DNA from: Muribaculaceae bacterium
GTDB lineage: Bacteria; Bacteroidota; Bacteroidia; Bacteroidales; Muribaculaceae
NCBI GenBank assembly: GCA_029057985.1
Contig: JAIDYR010000053.1
Coordinates: 1 to 64,000 of the forward strand
Direction of reading: 5' to 3'
Length of the DNA: 64,000 bases
Part shown: piece by piece, positions 51,195 to 60,223 of the stretch
Numbering within the stretch: the stretch's first letter is position 1
Layout: every line of letters begins with the position of its first letter
Program-made: the position numbers and the translations under genes
Notes under the pieces: generated by a model
What the model was told of the DNA's origin: nothing
What the model saw: only the letters and a program-made list of their open reading frames with translations
The model's database searches: none

Positions 51195-51713
51195 ATGAAA
51201 GAAAACTTAAATCCAAAACCAAATTCGCTAAAGGAAGAGAAGCAGAAATCCGAGTCAGATAAAAGCATCGCTAAAAACAACGATCAGACCTACGACCTAT
51301 CCGACGTCGGCGATGCCGCTCTATTGGCTGTACTTTCTGAGGCGCAGGAGGATTCCGGATCAGAGCAGAGCAAAGATCAAAATGACGGTAAGAGCAAAGA
51401 TCAAAATGACGGCGGAGACAATTGCAGGAATGATGATATAGATCCCGGCAAGGTTGCTTCTCTATTATCGTTAGCGCTGAAATTGCTCAGCGGCGAATTA
51501 CCGGAAGAAAGACTCCTGCATCTCATGGACGCAGCGAAAGCCCTGGAAGCTATAGAAGAAGCACGAAAAGAGGGCGAGGTAGCCGGACGCAACGCTGTAA
51601 TAGAAGAGCGACTGCGACCGGTAGAAATCGGAGCCCCCGACCTTAACGGAGCCCCTGCACCCAATCGCCCCAGGAAAGCTTCCATCTTCGATCTGGCCCG
51701 CGATGCCCGCTGA
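51195..51713 (+). CDS. Acidic scaffold-like phage protein
   Basis: Acidic low-complexity N-terminus with duplicated SKDQNDG, helical Glu-rich C-terminus ending ASIFDLARDAR, directly upstream of capsid-like gene. Confidence 0.45.
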   Translation: MKENLNPKPNSLKEEKQKSESDKSIAKNNDQTYDLSDVGDAALLAVLSEAQEDSGSEQSKDQNDGKSKDQNDGGDNCRNDDIDPGKVASLLSLALKLLSGELPEERLLHLMDAAKALEAIEEARKEGEVAGRNAVIEERLRPVEIGAPDLNGAPAPNRPRKASIFDLARDAR

Positions 51714-51768
51714 AAAGAGTCTTAATATAATCATCTATAACTTCACAATCTTATAATTCTCAAAAATT

Positions 51769-53214
51769 ATGGCAACTACTGTATCCAATGTAGCCAATCT
51801 GACTGGAGGCATCAATGCCGGAAACTTTATCGAGACCGATGTCGACGAACAATTATTCCGCTTCAATTCCGACGACACTCCTCTCATGAATCTCATGCTC
51901 CGGGCAAAAAGAGTAAAGGTTAACTCCCCGGAAGTAGATCATTACATGATCGACGAACCCGCTGCCACCTTCAAGACCTCATCTTCTCTCTCAATGTCCT
52001 ACGCGCAACAATCGATCCTCCCTCTGGATGCCAACGACCAGAATCTCGCCCGTCCGTTTACGACTCTGCTCGTCAACGGCGTCGAAGGCTATACAGACAA
52101 CGGCGTGACCCGCACTCCCGGACGCTGGCTGATGCTATTCGTCACAGGTCAGGATGCTTCGACCAATAATCCCGTGGTCCGCGCGGTCAATGGCCCGAAG
52201 AAAAACCCCTCAGATGAATTCTGCGGCGTACCCTCCATCCCGGCCGGCACGACCGTAACAATTCTGGCCAACTCGCTTTATGAGACCCAGAAGGAGGTGG
52301 ATCCGGACCTGATCGTTCCGCAGCCCACTCGCGTTTACCTTCAGAAGCGCGGCATGAATCAGGTCGTCAGCGATTATTTCGAATCGCAACGCAAGCGACT
52401 GCCATTCTCAAAAGCCGTAATAGCAGAGCAGGCTATAGCCAACTTTAAAGTTCGCGGCAACCGCACACTCTGGGCCGGCCGCCCCGGCAAAATGAAAATC
52501 AACGTCCCGAAGATGGGTATGCAATACGTCTATACGACCGAGGGTCTGCGCTGGCAATTCAAGCGCGAACTCGCCCATAGCGGCAAATGGACAGTAGAGC
52601 GTCTTATCCGGTTGGCTAAAATGTTCTTTACCGGGGAAGATGTACCCAAGACTGCCTTGTTGCTCGCCGGCAAGACCCTCCTGGAGCAACTCCAATGTAT
52701 CGACTACTCAAAACATCCCGAAATCCAGATATCCCAACGACAGAACACTCTCGGCTGGAGCGTCACCTGCATCCATACCGTCTTTGGAGATATCGAAATA
52801 AAACGCGAACCCACTCTCGACCGCCTCGGTTGGGAAAATTGCGGAGCCCTTATCGGCGAAGACCGCATCGTCCATTATGTCTATTCCACCGAACACTCCT
52901 TCTCCGACAGAGTCGATGGCGAGGAAGCCACCCGAAATGGTATCCTGATATGGGATGCAATTGCGCTCAAGGGGTCATGCCACATCTGGATCGAAGGGGA
53001 TGGCAACGCCGTAGCCGAGAACGCTTTCTATATGTGGGATTCGGAAGAAGCGCCTGAAGACGCTGACCCCAATACCCGCTTCTTGCTCATCTGCGACTGC
53101 CCCGGCATGAGCCCGGACGCAAAAGCCGGCCAGATGTGGACCGTCACCAAGACCCTCTCCGGCAGTGGCGCCGACCAGAAACAGATCGACCAATGGAGTC
53201 GCGTCGACGACTGA
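51769..53214 (+). CDS. Phage major capsid-like protein
   Basis: 481 aa, start ATTVSNVANLTGGINAGNFIETDVDEQLFRFNSDDTPLMNLM, located after scaffold-like ORF; structural-style beta-rich sequence. Confidence 0.65.
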   Translation: MATTVSNVANLTGGINAGNFIETDVDEQLFRFNSDDTPLMNLMLRAKRVKVNSPEVDHYMIDEPAATFKTSSSLSMSYAQQSILPLDANDQNLARPFTTLLVNGVEGYTDNGVTRTPGRWLMLFVTGQDASTNNPVVRAVNGPKKNPSDEFCGVPSIPAGTTVTILANSLYETQKEVDPDLIVPQPTRVYLQKRGMNQVVSDYFESQRKRLPFSKAVIAEQAIANFKVRGNRTLWAGRPGKMKINVPKMGMQYVYTTEGLRWQFKRELAHSGKWTVERLIRLAKMFFTGEDVPKTALLLAGKTLLEQLQCIDYSKHPEIQISQRQNTLGWSVTCIHTVFGDIEIKREPTLDRLGWENCGALIGEDRIVHYVYSTEHSFSDRVDGEEATRNGILIWDAIALKGSCHIWIEGDGNAVAENAFYMWDSEEAPEDADPNTRFLLICDCPGMSPDAKAGQMWTVTKTLSGSGADQKQIDQWSRVDD

Positions 53215-53239
53215 TTCCCTAAATTTTTCTCCTTTAAAT

Positions 53240-53277
53240 TTATTTTGGTTGCGGCCTCCGGGTCGCAACCAAAATAA
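53240..53277. terminator. Hairpin after capsid-like gene
   Basis: TTATTTTGGTTGCG-N10-CGCAACCAAAATAA, 14-bp perfect stem. Confidence 0.75.
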
Positions 53278-53326
53278 AACCCTGCTAAATTATCCCCCAA
53301 AAACATTATCCCCCAAAACCTGCCAG

Positions 53327-53569
53327 ATGACTAAGATTAAATCAAAAATGCAGACCCGGAGCGCAACCTACGCAATCGACGGCCTTACCGAATATGTGCT
53401 CCGGCTACCGATCGGCGCTACCTACTATGACTTCCAGTTTACAGACGGTATGCTTTCGGGCTACGGCATCCGTCCTGCCACACTGACCCTCTCAGATCCG
53501 ATAGCCATGCGCAGTCTGGAAGCCTCCCGGCAGTATCGCAACGGTCTTATTCGAAAACTTGACTCCTGA
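53327..53569 (+). CDS. Small phage head-associated-like protein
   Basis: 80-aa ORF from ATG at 53327, position only. Confidence 0.4.
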   Translation: MTKIKSKMQTRSATYAIDGLTEYVLRLPIGATYYDFQFTDGMLSGYGIRPATLTLSDPIAMRSLEASRQYRNGLIRKLDS

Positions 53570-53583
53570 GAATCAACTTGCTC

Positions 53584-54177
53584 ATGGACCTCCATATATC
53601 TTATATCACGAAACTGACTGCCATTGAACTTGGAGAATATCCCGGCGCCGAAGTCCTCGGATGGAGCGTAAGTTCCGGATGCGAGCTGAGCGACATAATA
53701 GAAATCATAGTGGAGACTATTGCCCGGGAAGTAATATTGCAGCTTCCGCTGTCGGAGTGTACGTTTCTGCTGGATATGCGTGATCATCTCCGCCGATCCA
53801 CCGACTGGGGCGATGAGCCTCCATATCAATGTGAGATGCCCTCGGATTTCCTGCGGCTACATTCTCTGAAGATGAAGGATTGGCCGCGTCCGCTCTCGGA
53901 GGAATATCGCGGAGATGAGGCCAGACTCGCTTTGGCCGACTCTGCCCCGGTGTGGCTCGCCAAGCGCCCGTCAAGGCCGATACTCGAAATCATACCGCCC
54001 GCCTCCGGCAACTATACTATTCTCAGATTCGGACCGACTTCCTGCTCGGATGTCTCGATCGCAACCTACATCCCTGATGTCAGCTACGACTCCGAAGAAG
54101 GGATGTTGAGAAATTTCCAACCCCTTGCAATCCCCGTATTGGCTAAAAAAATAGCCTCTCATCTTAAATCGATATAA
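53584..54177 (+). CDS. Possible phage head-completion/adaptor-like protein
   Basis: 197-aa ORF, last gene of the structural operon; no decisive motif. Confidence 0.4.
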   Translation: MDLHISYITKLTAIELGEYPGAEVLGWSVSSGCELSDIIEIIVETIAREVILQLPLSECTFLLDMRDHLRRSTDWGDEPPYQCEMPSDFLRLHSLKMKDWPRPLSEEYRGDEARLALADSAPVWLAKRPSRPILEIIPPASGNYTILRFGPTSCSDVSIATYIPDVSYDSEEGMLRNFQPLAIPVLAKKIASHLKSI

Positions 54178-54223
54178 TTTTAACTTAATTTAACATTATT
54201 TAATACTTGAATAATTTAAAAAA

Positions 54224-54255
54224 TTTCGTTATCCACTGATTTTTAGTTAACTTTG
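54224..54255 (+). promoter_or_regulatory. Putative rimP-nusA-infB promoter TTTC-N20-TAACTTTG
   Basis: -7 at 54248-54255. Confidence 0.6.
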
Positions 54256-54311
54256 CAATTGAATTCCGGAGGGGACGCAAGTCTTCTCCGAATTTTATTA
54301 TTTAGACTCTG

Positions 54312-54776
54312 ATGATTGACAAGATAAAACTTAAAGATTACGTAGAAAGTGTCCTGGCTGACACAGACTGCTTTCTGACCGATCTTAAGGTCAGCGACGA
54401 CAACAATATAGTCGTTGAGATAGACTCTGCGGGAGCAGTCGACATTGACTTCTGCACTGCGCTGACACGCCGCATTGAAGAAGAATTTTCACGCGACGAG
54501 GAGGACTACGAGTTAGAGGTCGGTTCGGCCGGCTTGACCTCCCCCTTCAAGGTGCGCGCCCAATGGGATAAGAATGTCGGCGACGAGATCGGAGTGCTTA
54601 CGACTGAGGGGAAGAAACTCCACGGCGTGCTCCGCGAGCTCCTGGATGACGCTTTCATCCTGGAGACCGAGCAGAAAGTGAAGCGCGAAGGAATCAAGCG
54701 CCCGGCCCTCGAGCGGCTGGAAATGGAGATCCCCTTCTCCGATGTGCGCCGCGCCGTCTACGATCTTAAATTCTGA
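54312..54776 (+). CDS. rimP: Ribosome maturation factor RimP
   Basis: 154 aa; EIDSAGAVDIDFCTALTRRIEEEF, YELEVGSAGLTSPFK; upstream of nusA. Confidence 0.93.
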   Translation: MIDKIKLKDYVESVLADTDCFLTDLKVSDDNNIVVEIDSAGAVDIDFCTALTRRIEEEFSRDEEDYELEVGSAGLTSPFKVRAQWDKNVGDEIGVLTTEGKKLHGVLRELLDDAFILETEQKVKREGIKRPALERLEMEIPFSDVRRAVYDLKF

Positions 54777-54943
54777 ATCCCAAACTCAAGTTTCGCCCAA
54801 GAAATCTGAAGTTAAATAACTGAACAATCACGAAGTTAACGCAGTTAACCGAGTTACCAAACCCATAAAACCCGGCGCAACGCGCCAAAATAACCGAATA
54901 ACCATTTAAGCATCGCACCGCGATACTTAAATTCAAAAAAATT

Positions 54944-56191
54944 ATGGCAAAGAAAGCTGAAAGCGTAAATATGGTCGACAGATTTGCCGAGTTCAAGGAA
55001 TACAAGAACATCGACAAGACCACTATGATATCTGTGCTGGAGGAATCCTTCCGCAACGTCCTGGCCAAAATGTTTGGCTCTGACGATAACTTCGACGTCA
55101 TCATGAACCCCGACAAGGGAGACTGCGAGATATACCAGAACCTTGAGGTGGTGGAAGATGGCGAAGTCAGCGACCCCAACAAACAGATCGGTCTGACCGA
55201 AGCACGCGAGATCGACCCGGAATGTGAAATCGGCGAAGACGTCACCAAGCAGATCTTCTTCGAAAAATTTGGTCGCCGAGCAATCCTTAATCTCCGCCAG
55301 ACGCTTCAGTCGAAAATCCTCGATCTCCAGAAAGACGCGATTTATAATAAATTTAAGGAAAAAGAGGGAGAGATCATAGTAGGCGAGGTCCATCAGATCT
55401 GGAAACGCGAGATGCTTCTTCTCGACGAAGAGCAGAATGAACTCCTGATGCCTAAAGAAGAGCAGATACCCGGCGACTTCTTCCATAAGGGCGACATGGT
55501 CCGCGCAATCGTGAAACGCGTCGACAATCCCAACAACAATCCGAAGGTGATCGTCAGCCGCACCGACGAACGCTTCATGCGCCGCCTCTTCGAACAGGAA
55601 GTACCGGAAATCCACGACGGCCTCGTGACTATCCGCGCAGTAGCTCGCAAACCGGGCGAGCGCGCGAAAGTAGCGGTGGAATCCTACGATGACCGCATCG
55701 ACCCGGTAGGCACGTGCGTAGGTATCAAAGGCTCCCGCATCCACGGCATCGTCCGCGAACTGCGCAACGAGAATATCGACGTAATCTCTTATACCAATAA
55801 TCCCGCGCTCTTCATCCAGCGCGCACTCAGTCCGGCCAAAATCAGCTCGATACGTATCGACGAGGAGAAGAAGACTGCTGAGGTCTTCCTGCATCCCGAA
55901 GAGGTCAGCCTCGCCATCGGCAAGGGCGGTCTGAATATCAAACTCGCAACCCAACTGACCGGATATAGCATCGACGTCTATCGCGACCTCCAGGAAGGAG
56001 AAGAGGATATCTATCTGGATGAATTCAGCGACGAAATCGACACTTGGGTCATCGAAGCCCTCAAGGATCTCGGACTCGGCACCGCAAAAGCCGTGCTCAA
56101 CGCAGACCCGAAGCTTCTCGAACAGGCCGACCTCGAAGACAGCACTCTGGAGCACGTAATGAATGTCCTTCAGGCTGAATTCGAAGACTAA
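54944..56191 (+). CDS. nusA: Transcription termination/antitermination protein NusA
   Basis: 415 aa; S1/KH domains, [44 protein letters not shown]. Confidence 0.96.
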   Translation: MAKKAESVNMVDRFAEFKEYKNIDKTTMISVLEESFRNVLAKMFGSDDNFDVIMNPDKGDCEIYQNLEVVEDGEVSDPNKQIGLTEAREIDPECEIGEDVTKQIFFEKFGRRAILNLRQTLQSKILDLQKDAIYNKFKEKEGEIIVGEVHQIWKREMLLLDEEQNELLMPKEEQIPGDFFHKGDMVRAIVKRVDNPNNNPKVIVSRTDERFMRRLFEQEVPEIHDGLVTIRAVARKPGERAKVAVESYDDRIDPVGTCVGIKGSRIHGIVRELRNENIDVISYTNNPALFIQRALSPAKISSIRIDEEKKTAEVFLHPEEVSLAIGKGGLNIKLATQLTGYSIDVYRDLQEGEEDIYLDEFSDEIDTWVIEALKDLGLGTAKAVLNADPKLLEQADLEDSTLEHVMNVLQAEFED

Positions 56192-56201
56192 AAAAGATAA
56201 T

Positions 56202-59036
56202 ATGCGACAAAAGATAAGTAAGTTAGCAAAAGAATTGAATGTCAGCGTCTCTACGGCTGTAGAGTTCCTGCGCAGAAACGGCGTCGAGGTCGAAGACAAC
56301 CTCAATGCCCGCGTAGATGAGCGCGCCGTGGCCCTCCTCCACAAGGAGTTCAGCCGGGACGCAAGTGTGAAAGCTACAGTCGACATGAAGCGCGAGGAAA
56401 AGCGCGCGGCTGCCGAAAAGGATAAGGCTGCCGAAAGAGCGGCTGCCGAAGCGGAGGAAGCAGCCAGGAAGGCCGCTGCCGAAAAGGCCGCTGCCGAACG
56501 GCGTGCCCGCGAAGAGGCGGAAGAAGCTGCCCGAAAGGCCGCTATCGAAAAAGCCCGGGCCGAAGAAGCGCGACTTAAAGCCGAGGCTGAGGCAAGAGCC
56601 AAAGCGGCTAAGGAGAAGGCTGAAAAAGAGGCTAAGGCCGCTCAGGAAAAAGCCGAACAGGAGAAAAAAGCTCGCGAAGACAAGAAAGCCCGCGAAGAGA
56701 GCGAACCCGCACCCAAGTCCGCTGAGTCCCCAGCTCAGATTTCAGCCGCCGCCACCGCCGCCGAACTCCAGAAGGAAGGCCCGCAGCTCAAGATCCTCGG
56801 AAAGATCGACCTCTCGTCGCTCAATCAGAACACCCGACCTAAAAAGAAATCCAAAGAGGAACGCCGACGCGAGCGAATCGACAAAAACAAAGGTCAGGCC
56901 GGACAAAGCGCACAGCCCGGACAGAACGGCGACAAGCGTAAGCGCACCCGCATCGGCAAAGAAAAAATCGATGTCGAGAAAGCCGGACAACAGGTCAGCA
57001 ATGACCGCCGCAACAACGGCAAAGGCAACTCTGCCAACCAGGGTGCAGGCAACGGTCGCAACGGTCGCAATAACCAAAATGGCGGCAACGGGCGCAACAA
57101 CCGAAAGGGTGGCAACAATGCTCATAACAATGAGGTGCGCACCGAAGACGTGCAGAAGCAGGTCAAGGAGACTCTCGCCCGCCTTACCAACAAGACCACC
57201 AAAAAGAGTGTCAAATGGCGTAAGGAGAAACGCGAGGAGGCTCATAATCGCGAACTTGCCAATCAGCAGCGCGAAGCGGCAGAAAGCAAGATCATCAAGA
57301 TCACGGAGTTCGTCACTGCAAATGACCTGGCCAACCTTATGGAGGTACCCGTCAACTCCATCATCGCTACTTGCATGAATCTCGGCGTAATGGTTTCAAT
57401 CAACCAGCGTCTCGACGCCGAGACTATCAATATCGTCGCAGAGGAATTCGGATTCACTACGGAATACGTCTCCGCGGAAGTCTCCGAAGCTATAGCTTCC
57501 GAAGAGGACAAGGAGGAAGATCTCGTGCCCCGTCCGCCGATCGTGACCGTCATGGGCCACGTCGACCACGGTAAGACTTCGCTGCTCGACTTCATCCGCA
57601 ACGCTAACGTGATCGCCGGCGAAGCAGGAGGTATTACCCAGCACATCGGCGCATATAACGTCAAACTCGCCGACGGACGCCATATCACCTTCCTCGATAC
57701 TCCGGGCCACGAAGCTTTTACCGCTATGCGTGCCCGCGGTGCGAAAGTGACTGACCTCGCTATAATAATCGTAGCCGCCGACGACAATGTAATGCCGCAG
57801 ACAATCGAGGCGATCAATCACGCCTCCGCCGCAGGAGTCCCGATGGTATTCGCCATCAACAAGATAGATAAGCCTGCCGCCAATCCCGACAACATCAAGC
57901 AGGAACTGGCCAATATGAATTATCTCGTCGAGGAATGGGGCGGCAAATATCAGAGTCAGGATATATCCGCCAAGAAAGGCATCGGCGTCGATGAACTCAT
58001 GGAGAAAGTACTCCTTGAGGCCGAGATGCTTGACCTCAAGGCCAATCCCAATCGCCTTGCAGTAGGCTCCGTCATCGAGTCTTCACTTGACAAGGGACGA
58101 GGATATGTCGCTACAGTACTCGTCCAGAACGGCACGCTGAAAGTCGGCGACGTAGTATTGGCCGGCACTCACTACGGCAAGGTGAAGGCAATGTTCAACG
58201 AGCGCAACCAGCGAATTAAGGAAGCGGGGCCGGCAGTCCCGGTGCTCATCCTCGGCCTTAACGGCGCGCCGCAGGCCGGCGACACGTTCAATGTCCTTGA
58301 GACCGAACAGGAAGCGCGCGAAATCGCCGGAAAACGCGAGCAGTTGCAGCGTGAGCTCAGCCTCCGCACCAAGAAGCGTCCCGGTCTTGAGGAACTCGGC
58401 CGCCGTCGCGCACTCAATGACTTCCACGAACTCAACCTCGTCGTCAAAGGCGACGTCGACGGCTCGATCGAAGCACTCTCCGACTCCCTTATCAAGCTCT
58501 CCACTCCGGAGATTCAGGTCAATGTCCTTCACAAGGGCGTAGGCGCTATCTCCGAGAGCGACGTGACTCTCGCTGCCGCATCCGATGCAATCATCATCGG
58601 CTTCCAGGTCCGTCCATCGGCGGCCGCCCGCCGCGAGGCCGACAAGGAGGGCGTGGAGATTCGACTCTACTCTGTCATCTACAAGGCTATCGAAGAGGTC
58701 AAAGATGCTATGGAAGGTCTTCTGTCGCCTGAAATCAAGGAGGAAATCACCGGTAATGCCGAAGTGCTTCAGACTTATCATATCTCAAAGGTCGGCACTA
58801 TCGCCGGCGCTATCGTACGCGACGGCAAAATCAAACGCCAGTCGAAAGTGCGCGTAGTCCGCGACGGTATCGTCATCTATACCGGCGAACTCGGCTCGCT
58901 CAAGCGCTTTAAGGATGACGTCAAAGAGGTAGTCAGCGGATATGACTGCGGCCTATCAGTCCAGGGCTACAACGATATCCGCGAAGGCGACATCATCGAA
59001 GCCTTCGAAGAGGTCGAAGTCAAGAAGACACTCTGA
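56202..59036 (+). CDS. infB: Translation initiation factor IF-2
   Basis: [40 protein letters not shown]; long charged N-terminal region. Confidence 0.97.
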   Translation: MRQKISKLAKELNVSVSTAVEFLRRNGVEVEDNLNARVDERAVALLHKEFSRDASVKATVDMKREEKRAAAEKDKAAERAAAEAEEAARKAAAEKAAAERRAREEAEEAARKAAIEKARAEEARLKAEAEARAKAAKEKAEKEAKAAQEKAEQEKKAREDKKAREESEPAPKSAESPAQISAAATAAELQKEGPQLKILGKIDLSSLNQNTRPKKKSKEERRRERIDKNKGQAGQSAQPGQNGDKRKRTRIGKEKIDVEKAGQQVSNDRRNNGKGNSANQGAGNGRNGRNNQNGGNGRNNRKGGNNAHNNEVRTEDVQKQVKETLARLTNKTTKKSVKWRKEKREEAHNRELANQQREAAESKIIKITEFVTANDLANLMEVPVNSIIATCMNLGVMVSINQRLDAETINIVAEEFGFTTEYVSAEVSEAIASEEDKEEDLVPRPPIVTVMGHVDHGKTSLLDFIRNANVIAGEAGGITQHIGAYNVKLADGRHITFLDTPGHEAFTAMRARGAKVTDLAIIIVAADDNVMPQTIEAINHASAAGVPMVFAINKIDKPAANPDNIKQELANMNYLVEEWGGKYQSQDISAKKGIGVDELMEKVLLEAEMLDLKANPNRLAVGSVIESSLDKGRGYVATVLVQNGTLKVGDVVLAGTHYGKVKAMFNERNQRIKEAGPAVPVLILGLNGAPQAGDTFNVLETEQEAREIAGKREQLQRELSLRTKKRPGLEELGRRRALNDFHELNLVVKGDVDGSIEALSDSLIKLSTPEIQVNVLHKGVGAISESDVTLAAASDAIIIGFQVRPSAAARREADKEGVEIRLYSVIYKAIEEVKDAMEGLLSPEIKEEITGNAEVLQTYHISKVGTIAGAIVRDGKIKRQSKVRVVRDGIVIYTGELGSLKRFKDDVKEVVSGYDCGLSVQGYNDIREGDIIEAFEEVEVKKTL

Positions 59037-59133
59037 TCCCAGATCAGAATCTTCAGCCATGATAGCCACCCGACTATCATAGCTTACCGGCACCCGGCCT
59101 ACATCAGACTATTCTCCACCAAATATTAAATAG

Positions 59134-59161
59134 TAGCCCCCGTCGTCTCACGCGGGGGCTA
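59134..59161 (+). terminator. Putative infB terminator hairpin
   Basis: TAGCCCCCG ... CGGGGGCTA. Confidence 0.65.
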
Positions 59162-59193
59162 TTAACTATTAACTATTAACTATTAACTATTAA
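59159..59193. repeat. Perfect (CTATTAA)x5 heptanucleotide tandem repeat
   Basis: 35 bp, directly abuts the GTG start of folK. Confidence 0.95.
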
Positions 59194-59694
59194 GTGCCAC
59201 TCATATTTGTAAATATAGGCACCAACCTCGGCGACCGCCGCCGCAATCTGTCGCGCGCAGCTGCTGAGATAGGACGCCGTTTCGGATACTTTGAACTGTC
59301 CCACGTCATGGAATCCGAACCATGGGGATATGAATCCAACAATAAGTTTATGAACGTCGCCATGGTGTTCCGTTCGGAAGAGGATCCCCTCGACATCCTG
59401 CATGCCCTTCAGGAAATCGAACGCCGACTCGGCAATCAGCTTGCAGAGGAGAACATGGCGCATTTCATTCCGGTCGTGAAGAAAGAAGAGGCGGGAGAAG
59501 GATCGGCTGATTTCGTCGACCGCCACCGCAATGCCGACGGCAGCTACGCCGATCGCTTCCTTGACATCGACATCATGACGATCGAGGGAGTCGAGATGCA
59601 GACCGACGAACTGACACTCCCTCATCCCCATCTCCGGGAACGTCCGTTCTTTATGGAGCCCCTGCAGGAACTTCTCGATCAGATTCCCACATAA
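59194..59694 (+). CDS. folK: 2-amino-4-hydroxy-6-hydroxymethyldihydropteridine pyrophosphokinase
   Basis: VNIGTNLGDRRRN, FMNVAMVF, RFLDIDIMTIEG..LTLPHPHLRERPFFMEPLQEL; GTG start. Confidence 0.88.
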   Translation: MPLIFVNIGTNLGDRRRNLSRAAAEIGRRFGYFELSHVMESEPWGYESNNKFMNVAMVFRSEEDPLDILHALQEIERRLGNQLAEENMAHFIPVVKKEEAGEGSADFVDRHRNADGSYADRFLDIDIMTIEGVEMQTDELTLPHPHLRERPFFMEPLQELLDQIPT

Positions 59695-59752
59695 TTTTTC
59701 TTCAAAACAACGAATATTTCAAAAAAAATTCGTAACTTTGCAACTCAGAGTA

Positions 59753-59826
59753 GGATCGGTAGCTCAGCTGGATAGAGCAACAGCCTTCTAAGCTGTGGGT
59801 CCAGGGTTCGAATCCCTGCCGATTCA
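59753..59826 (+). tRNA. tRNA-Arg(TCT)
   Basis: Complete cloverleaf: acceptor GGATCGG/CCGATTC, anticodon stem ACAGC-CTTCTAA-GCTGT, T-arm CAGGG-TTCGAAT-CCCTG; CCA not encoded. Confidence 0.95.
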
Positions 59827-59860
59827 CTTAATAAATTATTGAATCCCTGCTGATTTACTT

Positions 59861-59895
59861 AAAGCCACTCGCTTTCGAGTGGCTTTATCTTTTTT
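59861..59895 (+). terminator. Hairpin terminator, copy 1
   Basis: AAAGCCACTCG-CTTT-CGAGTGGCTTT then ATCTTTTTT. Confidence 0.85.
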
Positions 59896-59897
59896 AA

Positions 59898-59959
59898 GAG
59901 CAACAGCCTGATTGTCTTTTTTGGGCTGTGGGTCCGGGGTTCGAATCCCGAGCGATTCA
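59898..59959 (+). pseudogene. Decayed tRNA-Arg copy (3' two-thirds)
   Basis: GAGCAACAGCC...GGCTGTGGGTCCGGGGTTCGAATCCCGAGCGATTCA resembles 59776-59826 but lacks the 5' acceptor/D region and anticodon loop is disrupted. Confidence 0.8.
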
Positions 59960-59962
59960 CTT

Positions 59963-59996
59963 AAAGCCACTCGCTTTCGAGTGGCTTATCTTTTTT
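59963..59996 (+). terminator. Hairpin terminator, copy 2
   Basis: AAAGCCACTCG-CTTT-CGAGTGGCTT then ATCTTTTTT; duplicates copy 1. Confidence 0.85.
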
Positions 59997-60036
59997 ATGA
60001 GCAACCTACTGATGGTAGAAGCAAAATTTATCGGGG

Positions 60037-60072
60037 AATATTTTGCCAATCGGCAAAATATTCATAATTTTG
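60037..60072 (+). promoter_or_regulatory. frd/sdh operon promoter with overlapping palindrome
   Basis: TTTG (60042-60045)-N19-TAATTTTG (60065-60072); palindrome AATATTTTGCC-AATC-GGCAAAATATT at 60037-60062. Confidence 0.7.
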
Positions 60073-60223
60073 CATTTATTAGCGGATCGAATCGGCCTAC
60101 GACTCAGACTAAACGCCTCCCCAAAGAGGCCCCCGATTGAAGCATACGCCGCCTATCCGCTGATTCTCATACGATTACATTATAAACTTAAATCAAAATA
60201 TCTAATCTATCATCCGAACTGCT

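Noticed and set aside
54854-56602. 582-aa minus-strand ORF over nusA/infB
   Set aside because: Antisense of nusA; Ala/Ser/Arg-rich N-terminus is the complement of the charged infB region.
59753-59959. tRNA-Arg 3' duplication interpreted as attL/attR of the capsid island
   Set aside because: The island is ~5.5 kb away across the essential rimP-nusA-infB operon, with no integrase; no support for linkage.
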